64,000 bases of DNA from contig JAIXYP010000039.1 in assembly GCA_027490155.1 (NCBI GenBank), positions 57,603-121,602 of the forward strand, in the 5' to 3' direction. Shown piece by piece: positions 35,566 to 43,986 of the stretch. Numbering within the stretch: position 1 is the stretch's first letter; each line of letters opens with the position of its first letter. The position numbers and the translations under genes are program-made. The notes beneath the pieces were generated by a model. That model had not been told where the DNA came from and searched no databases. It saw only the letters and a list, made by a program, of their open reading frames with translations. Source of the stretch: Cytophagaceae bacterium. Its GTDB lineage: Bacteria > Bacteroidota > Bacteroidia > Cytophagales > Flexibacteraceae.

Positions 35566-36846
35566 TTACTTTTTCTTCTTGGCCTTACTCGCCTCCTTGA
35601 TTTTTTTGATCAGCTCTTGGGTGCCACTGACGTCCTCGTCTTGTTTGAGGCCGAGGGTGATGGCATCGGTAGCTGCTTTGGTGGCTTCGGTGAGTTTACC
35701 ACGCTTGAACAAGACCGAAGCATAGGTATCGGCCACAGCATAGTTGCTGGCATCCTTGCTGAGGGCAGTTTTAGCCATTTTTTCGGCCACGGCTAGTAGC
35801 TTGTCATCGGCGACATGTTCGTAGAACGACCAAGCCATCGAGTTGAGCCACTGGCCGTTTTGGTCAGGATGTTTTTTGTAATACGTAGCGACGGCAGCGC
35901 CAAACTTGTCGCCTTCGGCTTCTGCATCGATGGCATTGACAGGCACTAGGTCGGCTAGTTTGTCGCCATCTTTTAGCTTGAGGCCACGGAACTCGACATC
36001 CAGCTTTTTGTATTGTTCGCCCTCGGCACCACCGACACCATAAGCACGGTTTAGCGGACGCCAGTATAGATCCTTGAGTTTAGCATTGACGTCTGCCTTA
36101 GGGTTGGCTTTCGTGATTTTATCGCGGTTAGCCTTGACGAAATCGAGTTCGCGTGTCATCGCAAAAGTGCCATAAGAGGCGTATAGATCCCAAGTTGTCG
36201 AGTCTAGCAGGGCTTCAACGGGCTTATCGCTGATATAGGTCTGGAAGTCAGCACTGACGTTAAGGCCAGCAGCTTCGGCTCGTTTGAAGTAGGCCGAGAT
36301 AAATTCGGGTTTGCGCTCGCCACCCTTGTAGCGTTTCTGCCAAGTGCTGATCCGTTCTTCTGGGCTGGAGGCTGCATTGCCGACCATAATAAACTCAGAC
36401 GGCGGCATTGACCCCACAGCTCTGTGGACCAGCTCGCCATCCGCAGCCAGAAACAAGTAGGTCGGGTAGGCACGAACCTCGTACTGACGCGCGATCTCGA
36501 TGCCTTCGCCCGCTTCCATATCGATCTTGGCGTTGATAAAACGATCGTTGTAGTACTTGCCGACAACAGCATCTGTGAAGACGTTTTTAGCCATCTGCTT
36601 GCAGGGGCCGCACCAAGTAGTGAAAGCGTCAATAAAGATGAGTTTGTTCTCCTTGGCCGCGATGGCCTTGAGCTCAGCAAAGGTTGTTTGCTCGAACCGG
36701 ATGCCGTTTTTGGTGGCAGATGAGGTCGGGTTTTGGGCCTCAGCTGATTTGACCTCTTTGCCGGCTTCTTGGGCAAAGCTTGTGTTTGGGGCTGTGATCA
36801 GGCTGCCAAATGCTAGGGCAGCGATTATAAGAGCGGTTGTTTTCAT
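35566..36846 (-). CDS. Exported thioredoxin-fold protein
   Basis: From the chosen start (MKTTALII) the protein has 426 residues, with a signal peptide ending near SFAQ. A thioredoxin domain at about 50-165 has the active site WCGPC (Cys79 and Cys82 from this start), followed by the cis-Pro region VRAYPTYLF. It resembles periplasmic DsbD-gamma/TlpA-like reductases. The C-terminal ~260 residues are Lys/Ala-rich helices with two TPR-like stretches (DKLLAVAEKMAKTAL, YAVADTYASVLFKRGKLTEA). This arrangement is common in Bacteroidota and probably reduces or presents periplasmic disulfides, but the substrate is unknown. Confidence 0.85.
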   Translation of the reverse strand: MKTTALIIAALAFGSLITAPNTSFAQEAGKEVKSAEAQNPTSSATKNGIRFEQTTFAELKAIAAKENKLIFIDAFTTWCGPCKQMAKNVFTDAVVGKYYNDRFINAKIDMEAGEGIEIARQYEVRAYPTYLFLAADGELVHRAVGSMPPSEFIMVGNAASSPEERISTWQKRYKGGERKPEFISAYFKRAEAAGLNVSADFQTYISDKPVEALLDSTTWDLYASYGTFAMTRELDFVKANRDKITKANPKADVNAKLKDLYWRPLNRAYGVGGAEGEQYKKLDVEFRGLKLKDGDKLADLVPVNAIDAEAEGDKFGAAVATYYKKHPDQNGQWLNSMAWSFYEHVADDKLLAVAEKMAKTALSKDASNYAVADTYASVLFKRGKLTEATKAATDAITLGLKQDEDVSGTQELIKKIKEASKAKKKK

Positions 36847-36921
36847 TACAGAAGACAAGGTAGTAGTTTTTTTGACATCTTGAGGCTATTGGGTAAACCT
36901 CATAGTTGATCGTAAGCGTGA

Positions 36922-38052
36922 TTACAATCGTTGCATCAAGTGTTTGGTCATGGTGGTTTTCCAGGGGCCAAAGGTGCCAGCCAAGATTTGTTTGCGGGCC
37001 TCGGTCACCATCCAGAGGTACATGCTCAGGTTCTGGAGACTTGCAATCTGCATCCCCAAGATCTCATTGGCTACAAACAGGTGCCGTACATAAGCCTTGG
37101 TGTAGAACTGAGACACATAGCCCGGCAAGCCAGGGTCAAGCGGACTAAAGTCGGTTTCCCACTTTTTGTTCCGGATGTTGACAATGCCTTGGCTGGTGAA
37201 GACCATGCCATTGCGTCCGTTACGGGTGGGCATCACACAGTCGAACATATCGACCCCTAGGGCGATGCCTTCGAGGATGTTGGCCGGTGTGCCGACACCC
37301 ATAAGGTAGCGGGGTTTATCCTTGGGCAGTATATCGGTCACGAGCTCGGTCATGGCATACATGTCCTCAGCAGGTTCACCAACAGATAAACCTCCGATGG
37401 CATTGCCTTCGGCACCTTGCGCGGCGATGTAGTCCGCGCTTTGGCGTCTGAGATCTGGGAAAGTGCTGCCCTGTACGATCGGGAATAAGGTCTGGCTGTA
37501 GCCATAGTGCGGCTCCGTCTCCCGGAACCGATTGATGCAACGGGTCAACCAACGGTGGGTCATGTCCATGCTCTTGCGGGCATACTCATAGTCGCAAGGG
37601 TAGGGCGTGCACTCGTCAAATGCCATGATGATGTCAGCACCGATCCTGCGCTGGATGTCCATAACCCCCTCTGGGCTGAAGACGTGTTTGCTGCCGTCAA
37701 TATGGCTGCGGAACGTGACACCTTCTTCTTTGATTTTGCGTGTGCCGCTGAGGCTATAGACCTGATAACCACCGCTATCTGTCAGGATTGGGCGGTCCCA
37801 TCCGTTGAACTTATGCAGGCCGCCAGCTTGGGAGATGACCTCTAGGCCCGGGCGTAGGTAAAGGTGATAGGTATTGCCGAGGATGATTTTGGCATCGACG
37901 TCATCACGCAGCTCGCGTTGGTGAACAGCCTTGACGGTGCCTGCCGTGCCGACGGGCATAAAAATCGGTGTTGGGATATCCCCATGGTCGGTATGGACAA
38001 TACCTGCCCTGGCTTTGGTGCTGGGGTCGTGGGCCGAGAGCGTAAACTTCAT
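36922..38052 (-). CDS. tgt: tRNA-guanine(34) transglycosylase (queuosine pathway)
   Basis: A 376-residue Tgt, which exchanges guanine 34 of GUN-anticodon tRNAs for preQ1. The substrate-binding Asp92 lies in LTDSGGYQV and the nucleophile region is Asp271 in DMFDCVMPTRNGRNG. The usual zinc signature CxCxxC is absent: the corresponding stretch reads SPLDPGLPGYVSQFYTKAYVRHL, retaining only the His. Loss of these Cys is common among bacteroidete Tgt proteins as I recall them. A TACCTTTG box ends only 5 bases before the ATG, so the transcript is probably leaderless. Confidence 0.94.
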   Translation of the reverse strand: MKFTLSAHDPSTKARAGIVHTDHGDIPTPIFMPVGTAGTVKAVHQRELRDDVDAKIILGNTYHLYLRPGLEVISQAGGLHKFNGWDRPILTDSGGYQVYSLSGTRKIKEEGVTFRSHIDGSKHVFSPEGVMDIQRRIGADIIMAFDECTPYPCDYEYARKSMDMTHRWLTRCINRFRETEPHYGYSQTLFPIVQGSTFPDLRRQSADYIAAQGAEGNAIGGLSVGEPAEDMYAMTELVTDILPKDKPRYLMGVGTPANILEGIALGVDMFDCVMPTRNGRNGMVFTSQGIVNIRNKKWETDFSPLDPGLPGYVSQFYTKAYVRHLFVANEILGMQIASLQNLSMYLWMVTEARKQILAGTFGPWKTTMTKHLMQRL

Positions 38053-38057
38053 GGGGG

Positions 38058-38065
38058 CAAAGGTA
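38058..38065 (-). promoter_or_regulatory. Candidate -7 box for tgt, leaderless spacing
   Basis: CAAAGGTA reads TACCTTTG on the minus strand, ending 5 bases before the tgt ATG. Transcription from it would start within a few bases of the start codon. Confidence 0.45.
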
Positions 38066-38139
38066 AAAACATCGGGTTGTTATCTGGCGGTGCTTTCAAT
38101 GCCAAGAGAGCTAGTGGACTAGAAAGTAAGAAACCACCT

Positions 38140-38179
38140 AAAACGACAAAGCCCCATGACGGTGTGGTCAAGGGGCCTT
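38140..38179 (-). terminator. Intrinsic terminator after the DUF4476 gene
   Basis: AAAGCCCC (38148-38155) pairs with GGGGCCTT (38172-38179) with one wobble; on the minus strand the stem is followed by GTCGTTTTAG. It lies 40 bases after the stop of the DUF4476 gene. Confidence 0.5.
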
Positions 38180-38218
38180 GGTGGTATTGCTTGCGGGCGG
38201 CTTGTGCCAGCAAATGGC

Positions 38219-39220
38219 TTATTGGTTACCCAAGAACTCAGTAAGCTCGTCTGTTGAGCTGCTGAAGTTAAAGTTCTGGCTCACGTCGAGATAGTTGTCC
38301 TTGTCGCTACAGTTTTTGTAGGCTGTTTTGGCTAGGTCCAGCTTGCTTTGCTCGAAGTTAAAGACCTTCAGGATGCCGCTGATCTGCTCTGTCGTGAAGC
38401 TATTATTCTTGATGCCAAGCTTGGCCATTTTAAGTTTGGTCTCCTCGAAGCTTTGGCGTTTGAGGTTGCTGATTAGCGTATTATAGCTAGTAGCAGTGAT
38501 GGGCTTGAGGCCATTGGTTGATGGGGTAGCCGGCTCAGCAGGAGTTGAAGGCTCGACGACTGGTTTGCCTGGTTTGACGGTGGTGCTTGGGCCAGGGATC
38601 TCATGCTTCATGTGGATGATGTCCTTACCGTTCTGCTTCTTGGTTTGCTTGGTTGTAGTCGTCTTTGTGGTGACAACGGTTGTGGTTTCGATAGGATCAT
38701 TGACCTGCATATCGAAGTTGCCATTGGCATCAGCTTTGACGTTTACACCTGGCATCGTGATGTTCACACCCTGGACATCCCCTTCGGTTTCGGTTTCTTG
38801 ATGGGTATTAGGCGCTGTGGTAGTCGTGGTGGTTGTGGTGTTCCCGCTAGGTGTTGTGGTGGTCGAGGTCTCGACACGGGTGGCATCCTCGTAGTCGGAC
38901 ATACGCATCACCCACTTGTCCTTTTTACGGCGGAGCGAATAGGTAGTAAAGATTGGTTTGTTATCAAAATCCTTCAGATAGATGGCGTCGTCATAGGTCC
39001 CAAGCTTGGTGTTCTCGAAGATGACCTTGATTTTGGCCCTTGTGCCTTTGACATCTTTGGCTTCGACACGGGCAGCTGCCTTGGCGTTGTACTTCTCGCC
39101 ATTAACGACGAGCCAGAATTTGTCGCCGTCTTCGGCAAAGATGGTGAAGGTGCCAGGTGTTTGGGCTAGGCTGACAAAACTCAAAAAGCAGAATGCCAGC
39201 AATAAATAAATCGATTTCAT
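38219..39220 (-). CDS. Exported DUF4476 protein
   Basis: From the chosen start (MKSIYLLLAFCFLSFVSLAQ) the protein has 333 residues and a signal peptide; the longer open frame upstream runs into the end of the next gene and is a shadow. The N-terminal ~110 residues form a beta-rich domain (FTIFAEDGDKFWLVVNGE). A Thr-rich linker (TTTTTPSGNTTTTTTTT) follows, then a DUF4476 domain (about 230-330; SNLKRQSFEETKLKMAK, YLDVSQNFNFSSS) of helix pairs. The family is common in Bacteroidota and has no known activity. It lies 73 bases after the next gene's stop, in a three-gene exported cluster. Confidence 0.82.
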   Translation of the reverse strand: MKSIYLLLAFCFLSFVSLAQTPGTFTIFAEDGDKFWLVVNGEKYNAKAAARVEAKDVKGTRAKIKVIFENTKLGTYDDAIYLKDFDNKPIFTTYSLRRKKDKWVMRMSDYEDATRVETSTTTTPSGNTTTTTTTTAPNTHQETETEGDVQGVNITMPGVNVKADANGNFDMQVNDPIETTTVVTTKTTTTKQTKKQNGKDIIHMKHEIPGPSTTVKPGKPVVEPSTPAEPATPSTNGLKPITATSYNTLISNLKRQSFEETKLKMAKLGIKNNSFTTEQISGILKVFNFEQSKLDLAKTAYKNCSDKDNYLDVSQNFNFSSSTDELTEFLGNQ

Positions 39221-39293
39221 AAGTTCAGGGTGTTGGCTGAGATTGTTAGTACTGATAAGGTCTGGGCTGTGGGGAAGGCTAGGCAGATCGGCA

Positions 39294-40631
39294 CTATTTC
39301 CGACGGGTGCTTGGCTTTTTGACTGTACGTGTTGCGGGTGCCTTGGTGAGTGCTTTGGTGTTGGCCGGTGCGGTTTCAGCCGATGTTTCGGTTGTTGTGG
39401 TGCCGCTAGGCTTATCGGCACTGAACCCATCAGGGGCAGCAGGAGTATAGCCAGGGATCTTGTAGTTGCGGGGGGCAAAGCTGATCTGGCGGCCATAGAT
39501 GTACTTGACATCTAGTTTTTTAGCTTTCCAGTCGGCAATGCCATCTGCCACGTCAAGGACTTTGTCGGCTAGCTCATCTGGCTTTTTGCGGAAGGTGCAG
39601 TTGAGTTTCTGGAAGTCATCCGCCCCGACGATTTCCATATCTCCACCAAAGCTGGCATCAGCCTTGAGACCAGTGCGGAGGCTGCGGAGCTCACGGAACC
39701 CGCCACCGTCATAGAACCGAAGCTCAAAGGGGGTACCATTGTTGACCCAGTCACCAATATAGGTCGTGAAGGTGCTGATGAGTTTGTCTCCATCGCGCTC
39801 AATGGCCGACTCGATGGCTTTGCGTTTGCCATTTTCGTTATCGGCACTGACCATTTCGTCACTATGAAGGGTGATGGTGCCTAGGCCTTCGCCGGTGCAG
39901 TTGTCATACGCTTTGACCTCTAGGCCGACAGTAGAGCGGGTGCGGGTGCCAAAGGCTTCCTCCTTGGTGTCGGTGGTCATGTTCTTGATGTAGATAATAA
40001 ACTGTGCATCAGCCATCAGGGCCAATTGTTGGGCATAGCCCAGCTCTTGGTTAAGACCTTCCTGCATCATGTTGCTGGCCTCGGTCCGGAGCTTGTCGGT
40101 ACGTTTTTTCTCGACGTAGCGGTACTTTTTTTGGCTCAGGAATTGATTGATGCGTTCGGTTGCATAGTCGAGCAATTTGTTTTCGTCCTTATCGTGGTTG
40201 CGCTCTTCGTAAGTGACCAAGAAGCGCACACCCCCGATGGATTTGGCCAACAGGTTGGCGTCGGCCTTGAGGGGTTTCATGCTTACAGTGGCCACCACAG
40301 TCATGCTGTAGGCATCTTGCAGTTTGCGCTCGTTAGCCACCTTATAGGTCGTGATATAGCCAGAGGCATGGGTGGCAATGGCATCCTGCACGGTGACGAA
40401 GTTTTCGACCTTGGTCTGGGACTGTACCGCAATACCAGCGGCTTGGGCCACAGCATTCCGGAGAGCATCCTGCAGGGCTTGGTCTCGGTCGAGGCCTTGG
40501 CCAGTGGCTGTGACCTCGCGCGTTTCGCCGCCGGCTGGGGCGTTCTGGGCCCAAGTGGTCAAGCTCAGGAGCAAGACAAATGCAAGGCCAAGGACGTAGC
40601 GAAAGATGTTGTCGATATTGGTCTGGATCAT
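39294..40631 (-). CDS. Exported FlgT/LPP20-like protein
   Basis: A 445-residue protein with a signal helix (LGLAFVLLLSLTTWAQ). The domain that follows begins VTATGQGLDRDQALQDALRNAVAQAAG, the hallmark of the FlgT N-terminal/LPP20 fold, where a conserved Gly-x-x-x-x-x-A-x-x-x-A helix packs on a beta sheet. A central domain (about 130-300) includes ADAQFIIYIKNM, similar to CsgG/TolB-N-like folds. The C-terminal ~100 residues are basic and rich in Lys, Pro and Thr. Motility genes are absent here, so a flagellar role is unlikely; I would call it an envelope protein of unknown function. Confidence 0.75.
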   Translation of the reverse strand: MIQTNIDNIFRYVLGLAFVLLLSLTTWAQNAPAGGETREVTATGQGLDRDQALQDALRNAVAQAAGIAVQSQTKVENFVTVQDAIATHASGYITTYKVANERKLQDAYSMTVVATVSMKPLKADANLLAKSIGGVRFLVTYEERNHDKDENKLLDYATERINQFLSQKKYRYVEKKRTDKLRTEASNMMQEGLNQELGYAQQLALMADAQFIIYIKNMTTDTKEEAFGTRTRSTVGLEVKAYDNCTGEGLGTITLHSDEMVSADNENGKRKAIESAIERDGDKLISTFTTYIGDWVNNGTPFELRFYDGGGFRELRSLRTGLKADASFGGDMEIVGADDFQKLNCTFRKKPDELADKVLDVADGIADWKAKKLDVKYIYGRQISFAPRNYKIPGYTPAAPDGFSADKPSGTTTTETSAETAPANTKALTKAPATRTVKKPSTRRK

Positions 40632-40682
40632 ACCGATAGGCAGGTCAGGTGATGGTTAGGAAAGGTCTAGCTCGGCTTATGC

Positions 40683-41957
40683 CTACTTGACCATTGGGCT
40701 CAGTGGGGTGAACATAAGGAGGGTCTTGCCAATACGGGAGGCCCAGTCGAGCACATTGCCCCATTTGCCTTCGGATTTTGTGGGGAGGACAAACTGGCCC
40801 TTGTTGTTCTGGATGATGTCAATCACGTCGGCACCTTGTTTGAAGCCTACGTTGTTCATCACATCCTTACCGAGCTGGAGCAACTGTGGGAACTGACCTT
40901 TTTCGGTGTCATAAAGCACCTTTGAATTGAGGACTACTTCGCCTTTATTATTGACAAAAACAGGAAACAACTGCGGGTCGAGTTTGCCACTTACAAGGTT
41001 GAACGCCACTTGTTTTTCGCCAGCGCCGGGGCCAGAGGCTTGCAGAGATGCTGCTACCTCAGGGGTGATGCCTTTTCCTAGGTCGGTATTGATATTGGTG
41101 TTTACTGCTGCGTCAGACGAGTGGTTGGTTTCCATCTTCTCGAGGCCGTCGTAGACGACATTGGACAAGCCGTTGGTGCCATAAAGCTCAACGCGCATCC
41201 GGACCTCCATTGCGCCATCGACCTCTTTGGCTTGGCCGATCTGTTGGGCACCTTTGACGAAGCCATTGACACGGGTGTTGATATAGTCGCTAGTCGTGAT
41301 CATATCCTCGACGGTGGTCTCGCTATTGACGTCAACACCTTTGATGGTAGCCAATAGGTTGCGGTAGGCATCTGCTTTGGCACCCTGGATGGCCATTAGC
41401 CTTGCTTGGGCTTTATTCGGGAATCGCTCGAGGCTGATGGCCGATGCACCTGTCACCTCGATTGTCTGGCGGGTCCAGTTGACGGTACCTTTGCCGACCT
41501 TTTCGACTACGTCTTTAGCTTTTTGGGCTGCTTTAGGCGGGATGTTGGCGTTGGTAGCGGCAGTTACTGCTGGCGGCTGCGTAGTGACTGGGCCAGCGGG
41601 TCCGCTCGGGCTAGTAGGTTCGCTCGTCGTGATTGGGTCAGAGGTTGGGGCAACTGTTTCGTCCGCTTTGGCGCTCTCTGGTTTGCCAACAGGGCCAGTA
41701 GGTTTGGTTGCGGTTGGTTTGGTGACCGGCTGCGGGGTTGGCTTGGGGGTAGGGTTGACCACGGAAGGGTCAGGCCGCATGGTGTTGGGGTCAAGCCCAG
41801 GTTTGCCCAGTGGTTTGCCTGCTGGTTTGGCGGGTGCTGTTGTGGTCGTGGTGCTAGGCTTGGTGACTGCTGGTTTGTCGTCTTGGGCAAGGGCAGGCGC
41901 TGAGACGCTAAGCGCAACCAAGGCGGGCAGTAGGCGGTATAGTTGATGTGTTTTCAT
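40683..41957 (-). CDS. Exported Pro-rich protein with LPP20-like domain
   Basis: A 424-residue protein. It has a signal helix (LLPALVALSVSAPALAQ), then about 120 residues of low-complexity Pro/Thr/Lys sequence (PTPKPTPQPVTKPTATKPTG), likely a wall- or envelope-spanning linker. The LPP20-like domain (about 150-290) contains IEVTGASAISLERFPNKAQA and AIQGAKADAYRNLL, the same fold as the next gene's N-terminus. The end (about 290-424) has GKLDPQLFPVFVNNKGEVV and is hydrophobic at its C-terminus. It is the first gene of the three-gene cluster, so the two LPP20-like proteins may form one complex. Confidence 0.72.
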   Translation of the reverse strand: MKTHQLYRLLPALVALSVSAPALAQDDKPAVTKPSTTTTTAPAKPAGKPLGKPGLDPNTMRPDPSVVNPTPKPTPQPVTKPTATKPTGPVGKPESAKADETVAPTSDPITTSEPTSPSGPAGPVTTQPPAVTAATNANIPPKAAQKAKDVVEKVGKGTVNWTRQTIEVTGASAISLERFPNKAQARLMAIQGAKADAYRNLLATIKGVDVNSETTVEDMITTSDYINTRVNGFVKGAQQIGQAKEVDGAMEVRMRVELYGTNGLSNVVYDGLEKMETNHSSDAAVNTNINTDLGKGITPEVAASLQASGPGAGEKQVAFNLVSGKLDPQLFPVFVNNKGEVVLNSKVLYDTEKGQFPQLLQLGKDVMNNVGFKQGADVIDIIQNNKGQFVLPTKSEGKWGNVLDWASRIGKTLLMFTPLSPMVK

Positions 41958-42550
41958 GACCTGATGGTTTTGTCGGAAACGGAGACAATAGGTGGCTATT
42001 GCCGTGTGTTAGGTTCGCTTTTGTCGGGCGATGGTCTGGCAAAACAAGGCAAAAGGTTGGCCGATTTGGCCGCCACTGGTCCTTGATTTTGTAGCCAAAG
42101 CTAGTAGTTTTTGGTCGGACTGACCTAATGGCAGTAGCTGCGGGGTTAAAAGACTGTTTATATATCTGTAATCTCTGGTGGGCTGTAGGTGCATTGCAGA
42201 TCAGATAGGTCTGATGTTGGGCCCAACAAAAAACTGCTTGGGGCACCCACTTCCGGTTGATTGACAGTGCGAAATAAGGATGTCTTTACAGGCCCTTTGC
42301 ATAACCAGTTGTTAATATTTGTTTAGGGATGTTAAGTAAGGCCTATTGGCGACAATAAAACACGGCTTGGACTAGCACTTATGGTAATAGATGTAAGGTG
42401 CAAGGATGTTTGGTTAACAGATGTAGGTTCGATTTATGCCATTTGGGGCTAGGTGATGCTCAGCGAAACGATCCTTGTTTACAATTATAGGGATTTTGAC
42501 AGGCTTATATGGTTGCCATTTGTGGCCCAACTGTCTATCTTGCGACTGTT
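41958..42550. other. 593-base divergent intergenic region
   Basis: No gene is supported. It lies between the divergent LPP20-like and lipoprotein genes and contains a candidate -7 box (42096-42103, minus strand). Otherwise I see no repeat or RNA structure. Confidence 0.5.
42096..42103 (-). promoter_or_regulatory. Candidate -7 box for the LPP20-like cluster
   Basis: CAAAGCTA reads TAGCTTTG on the minus strand, matching TAnnTTTG about 140 bases before the first gene. The -33 position is not conserved. Confidence 0.3.
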
Positions 42551-43867
42551 ATGCCAAATTTGATATCCACTCGTTTCTGGACCTTTCTTGCTGGTTATGC
42601 AGCCCAGTGCCTAGTGTTTGTTGGTGTTATCATGTTGCTGAACAGGTGCACCGATCCGCAAAGTGCAGGGGCCTCTCAACCCGTTGAGTCTCAGGAGTCT
42701 GTTGATCCGAATCCGGAGCAGAATACCGACTCGCTTACCCATGACTCGGCAAACGTAACCGACTCATCTGCTCACAACACGGGGGATGATAGTCTTAAGT
42801 TCCGGACTGACCATATATCGGGCATACCTGACACCTCTCGTGCGGACGGAAGGGCACGTTATCTTGCAGGCCTCGAGGCCAGGATAGTAGGTGCGGATAC
42901 TGTTAGGTTAGGCCTTCGGGACTCTTTGTTTTGGCTACAGCATGCCTACCGCACCAATAGCGCCTGGAAACGTTTTAGCCGGCATCAGTGGCAGGTTAGC
43001 ACTTGGGCTAACGAAAATCTGGTGGAGCCACAAGCCGTCAAGACGGTATTCTATCCATTTTCAGGACCTGACTTTGCGCACGTTTTCACCCTTTTTCCGC
43101 ATGCCGAGAGCTATACCTTGGTTGGGCTAGAGCCGGTGGGCACGCTGCCCGCGCTAGAGACCTATACCCCTGCACTACAGCGTAAAGCCTTCAGGCGCCT
43201 GACGAAGGCCCTGAACTCCATCTTAAGTGCGAGTTTTTTTATCACCAAGGATATGGACACTGTATTGCGTGGGCAAGAGCTTCGCGGGACTGCCCCGATC
43301 CTACAGTTCTTTATGGTCCGGACGGGCTGTCGTGTCCTTGGGTTTGAACTTTTACGCCTAAGTCCTGAAGGCAACTTAGTTAGCCCTCCTGCCGTTGGTA
43401 ACGAGGCTATCCGTATTCGGTTTTCAGCACCCGACCATAGTCTGAGGCAGTTGGTCTATATCCAGGGTAACCTAAATAACTACGGCCTAAATCACCAGAA
43501 CCCAGGACTCCAAGCCTATGTCAAGGCGCTCCCCACCGGTGTGACCTACCTCAAGTCGGCATCCTACTTGCTCCACTCAACCAATTTTTCGATCATCCGG
43601 AGTTTAATTTTAGGACAATCGTCTTTTATACTGCAGGATGACTCTGGTTTGCCTTTCAAATATATCTCATCCAAAGATTGGCAAACTCGACTTTTTGGTA
43701 ACTATATTGGAACCATCAAATTGTTTGCCCGTCGCTCGCAAGACGATCTCCAGAAGGCGTACAAAGACTCAGCATCACTTGGTCGGACCTATCCTTTGGC
43801 GTTTAGGTTGGGTTATGGGCAACAGCGGCAGATTAACCTCCAACTCGCCAAACGGGCCAAGACCTAA
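42551..43867 (+). CDS. Predicted lipoprotein of unknown function
   Basis: From the chosen ATG the protein has 438 residues; a start 14 codons earlier is possible. A hydrophobic segment ends in the lipobox-like MLLNRC, so it is probably a lipoprotein. A Ser/Asp-rich linker (about 35-90) precedes the main domain of about 330 residues, with motifs FYPFSGPDFAHVFTLFPHAESYTLVGLEP and later QDDSGLPFKYI. I do not recognise a named family. The mature protein contains no transmembrane helix. It precedes the sensor kinase by about 120 bases on the same strand. Confidence 0.6.
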   Translation: MPNLISTRFWTFLAGYAAQCLVFVGVIMLLNRCTDPQSAGASQPVESQESVDPNPEQNTDSLTHDSANVTDSSAHNTGDDSLKFRTDHISGIPDTSRADGRARYLAGLEARIVGADTVRLGLRDSLFWLQHAYRTNSAWKRFSRHQWQVSTWANENLVEPQAVKTVFYPFSGPDFAHVFTLFPHAESYTLVGLEPVGTLPALETYTPALQRKAFRRLTKALNSILSASFFITKDMDTVLRGQELRGTAPILQFFMVRTGCRVLGFELLRLSPEGNLVSPPAVGNEAIRIRFSAPDHSLRQLVYIQGNLNNYGLNHQNPGLQAYVKALPTGVTYLKSASYLLHSTNFSIIRSLILGQSSFILQDDSGLPFKYISSKDWQTRLFGNYIGTIKLFARRSQDDLQKAYKDSASLGRTYPLAFRLGYGQQRQINLQLAKRAKT

Positions 43868-43986
43868 GCAGTCTTGCTTTGTTGCCAATTTAATGTACGT
43901 TGCAGTCCTAGTGTCATTGCCCCCAACACTCACCTATCTTGACCTTATAGGTTTGCCCCTAGGGCTGGCCTAGCCCGAAAATCGCT

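Noticed and set aside
36204..36776. 190-residue minus-strand frame
   Set aside because: A second frame on the same strand as the thioredoxin-like gene, Ser/Arg-rich and featureless.
38603..39169. 188-residue plus-strand frame
   Set aside because: Antisense of the DUF4476 protein's N-terminal half and Thr-rich linker; no start signal or family match.
39221..39511. Upstream extension of the DUF4476 reading frame
   Set aside because: Runs into the preceding gene's end in another frame; the real signal peptide starts at 39220.
41377..41946. 189-residue hydrophobic plus-strand frame
   Set aside because: Antisense of the Pro/Thr-rich linker of the LPP20-like protein; its Gly/Val runs come from that complement.
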